Shown piece after piece: positions 6,098 through 7,080 of a stretch of DNA of 7,080 bases (position 1 is its first letter; each line of letters starts with the position of its first letter). The stretch is from Nitrospinaceae bacterium (GTDB lineage: Bacteria > Nitrospinota > Nitrospinia > Nitrospinales > Nitrospinaceae), in assembly GCA_029261615.1 (NCBI GenBank), contig JAJDAX010000220.1:1-7080 (forward strand), in the 5' to 3' direction. The translations under genes were made by a program, and so were the position numbers. Under the pieces are notes generated by a model that had not been told where the DNA came from, ran no database searches, and saw only the letters and a program-made list of their open reading frames with translations.

Positions 6098-6138
6098 TTT
6101 AAAGATTTGCTTACGTTATCAAGAGCTCTTTAAAGATT
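6098..6138. repeat. Two direct copies of TTTAAAGATT, 31 bp apart
   Basis: The exact ten bases TTTAAAGATT occur at 6098-6107 and 6129-6138, and a partial third copy (TTTAAAAG) lies at 6143-6150. The 31-bp start-to-start distance is close to three turns of the DNA helix, so both copies face the same side. The gap also holds the palindrome AAGAGCTCTT at 6121-6130. A regulator binding site is possible, but AT-rich chance similarity is also possible. Confidence 0.4.
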
Positions 6139-6145
6139 GAGCTTT

Positions 6146-6184
6146 AAAAGGCCAGCTTAAAACAACTTTTTACGCTTGCTGGCC
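6146..6184 (-). terminator. Possible terminator overlapping the rpoN stop codon
   Basis: Read on the minus strand, GGCCAGC (6184-6178) and GCTGGCC (6156-6150) form a perfect 7-bp GC-rich stem. The loop between them can itself pair through TAAAA and TTTTA, and the rpoN stop TAA lies within it. Only four T follow (6149-6146) before AAAG. It may therefore be a weak or leaky terminator that separates rpoN from hpf, or a 3'-end-protecting hairpin. Confidence 0.45.
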
Positions 6185-7080
6185 GGGAGAATACTTAACT
6201 CTTTTCGGTATTTGGTCACGGTTCTGCGGGCAATCCTGGCATTCTTTTTCATTAGCATTTCCACCATTTCATCATCCGTATAAGGTTTTTTTGGATTTTC
6301 TTCTGCGATAATTTCCTGGATCATGTTCTTGACCCGGATAGAGGACAGGTTGTTGTCTCCCATGTAAGATTTGATCCCGCTGTGGAAAAAGAACTTTAGT
6401 TCGAAGATGCCCTGAGGGGTGTCTATGTATTTGTTCGTCGTGATTCGGCTCACCGTGGATTCATGCATTTCAATATCCCGCGCTACATCACGCAAGACCA
6501 TTGGCTTTAAGTAGCTGAGTCCTTTTTCAAAAAACTCGGTTTGCAACTTCACTATGCTCTTGCCTACTTTATAGATCGTTTGTCGACGCTGGTCGATGCT
6601 TTTGATCAACCATTGGGCAGCCCGGTATTTACTCTCCAGATACTCCTTGGTTTGGTCCTCTGAAGTGCTTTTCAATAGATCGTGATAGTAAGAGCTGATC
6701 CGGACTTTTGGGACCCCTTCATCATTAAGGAGAACTTCATAACCGTCCCGAGTCAAGACCACAATGATGTCTGGAACGATATAATCAATCCCGTCGCTCT
6801 GGAATTGCAGGCCGGGCTTGGGGTCGAGTTCTTTTAAGGCTTCGATGGTGGACAGAAGAGTCTCGATAGAAATTTTTAAATGGTTGGCAATTTTCTGGTA
6901 ATGCCTCTGGTCCAATTTCTCGAGGTGGTCTTCAATCAGAGTTGTCAGGAGGGGGTCTGTTTCCGGCAATGCTTTAGCCTGAATCAGCAGGCATTCTTTC
7001 AGGGTTCGAGAGCCCACGCCTAAGGGATCGAACTCCTGAATCACTTTCAGAACGGATTTGATTTTTTCAACGGGAGCCTG
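6157..7080 (-). CDS. rpoN: RNA polymerase sigma-54 factor, C-terminal part
   Basis: Sigma-54 directs RNA polymerase to -24/-12 promoters that need an ATP-driven activator. The visible 307 residues are the C-terminal two-thirds; the N-terminal activator-contact region and the true start lie beyond the right edge. Core-binding sequence VIQEFDPLGVGSR is at visible residues 13-25. The helix-turn-helix LRDVARDIEMHESTVSRIT is at about 196-214, followed by the conserved NKYIDTPQGIFELKFFF. The RpoN box, which reads the -24 element, is ARRTVTKYR at 284-292 (bases 6205-6231), followed by the usual short basic tail. A GTG at 7044-7042 could be read as a start, but the frame stays open to base 7080 with RpoN-like sequence (VEKIKSVLK), so it is internal. 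hpf follows after 160 bp. Confidence 0.97.
   Translation of the reverse strand, partial: QAPVEKIKSVLKVIQEFDPLGVGSRTLKECLLIQAKALPETDPLLTTLIEDHLEKLDQRHYQKIANHLKISIETLLSTIEALKELDPKPGLQFQSDGIDYIVPDIIVVLTRDGYEVLLNDEGVPKVRISSYYHDLLKSTSEDQTKEYLESKYRAAQWLIKSIDQRRQTIYKVGKSIVKLQTEFFEKGLSYLKPMVLRDVARDIEMHESTVSRITTNKYIDTPQGIFELKFFFHSGIKSYMGDNNLSSIRVKNMIQEIIAEENPKKPYTDDEMVEMLMKKNARIARRTVTKYRKELSILPASKRKKLF

Noticed and set aside
1..7080. CRISPR array, insertion sequence, tRNA, phage or defence genes
   Set aside because: No regularly spaced repeats, transposase motifs, terminal inverted repeats or cloverleaf pattern were seen; all long frames are accounted for by housekeeping or regulatory genes.

Overview
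The window looks like ordinary chromosomal DNA from a Gram-negative bacterium using sigma-54. It has moderate GC (roughly mid-40s percent by eye) and AT-rich intergenic gaps. The minus-strand order rpoN, hpf, ptsN, ptsI, metK is of the type found in Deltaproteobacteria-like lineages (Desulfobacterota, Nitrospinota and relatives). A marine Nitrospina-like or deltaproteobacterial source is my best guess, but no single gene proves it. I see no mobile element, CRISPR array, tRNA, rRNA or phage gene.

Left part (1-2127): the 3' end of a Rieske [2Fe-2S] protein (plus strand) faces an unrecognised 145-residue protein (minus strand, 335-772). From the other side of a 90-bp gap holding overlapping, oppositely oriented promoter candidates, a class I SAM-dependent methyltransferase (863-1603) runs on the plus strand. 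A stand-alone CheY-like receiver (1729-2127) follows after a 125-bp gap with a TATAAT box. Its stop lies 5 bp from the stop of metK, which comes in from the other strand.

Right part (2133-7080): all genes are on the minus strand and are read from right to left. They are the C-terminal part of rpoN (sigma-54, cut by the window edge), a 160-bp leader with repeats and hairpins, hpf (short ribosome hibernation factor), ptsN (EIIA-Ntr), ptsI (enzyme I) and metK (SAM synthetase). This is a compact nitrogen-PTS cluster. EI takes phosphate from PEP, a HPr-like carrier passes it on, and EIIA-Ntr reports the phosphorylation state. The HPr carrier is not encoded between ptsN and ptsI, and neither are HprK or RapZ, which often sit there in related clusters. 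It must lie elsewhere if the relay works. MetK makes the SAM used by methyltransferases such as the one at 863-1603, but nothing in the sequence links them beyond closeness.

I found no convincing new biological system. The points most worth a second look are the HPr-less PTS cluster, the structured rpoN-hpf gap with a 10-bp repeat spaced 31 bp apart, the unrecognised 145-residue protein, and the overlapping promoter pair next to it.
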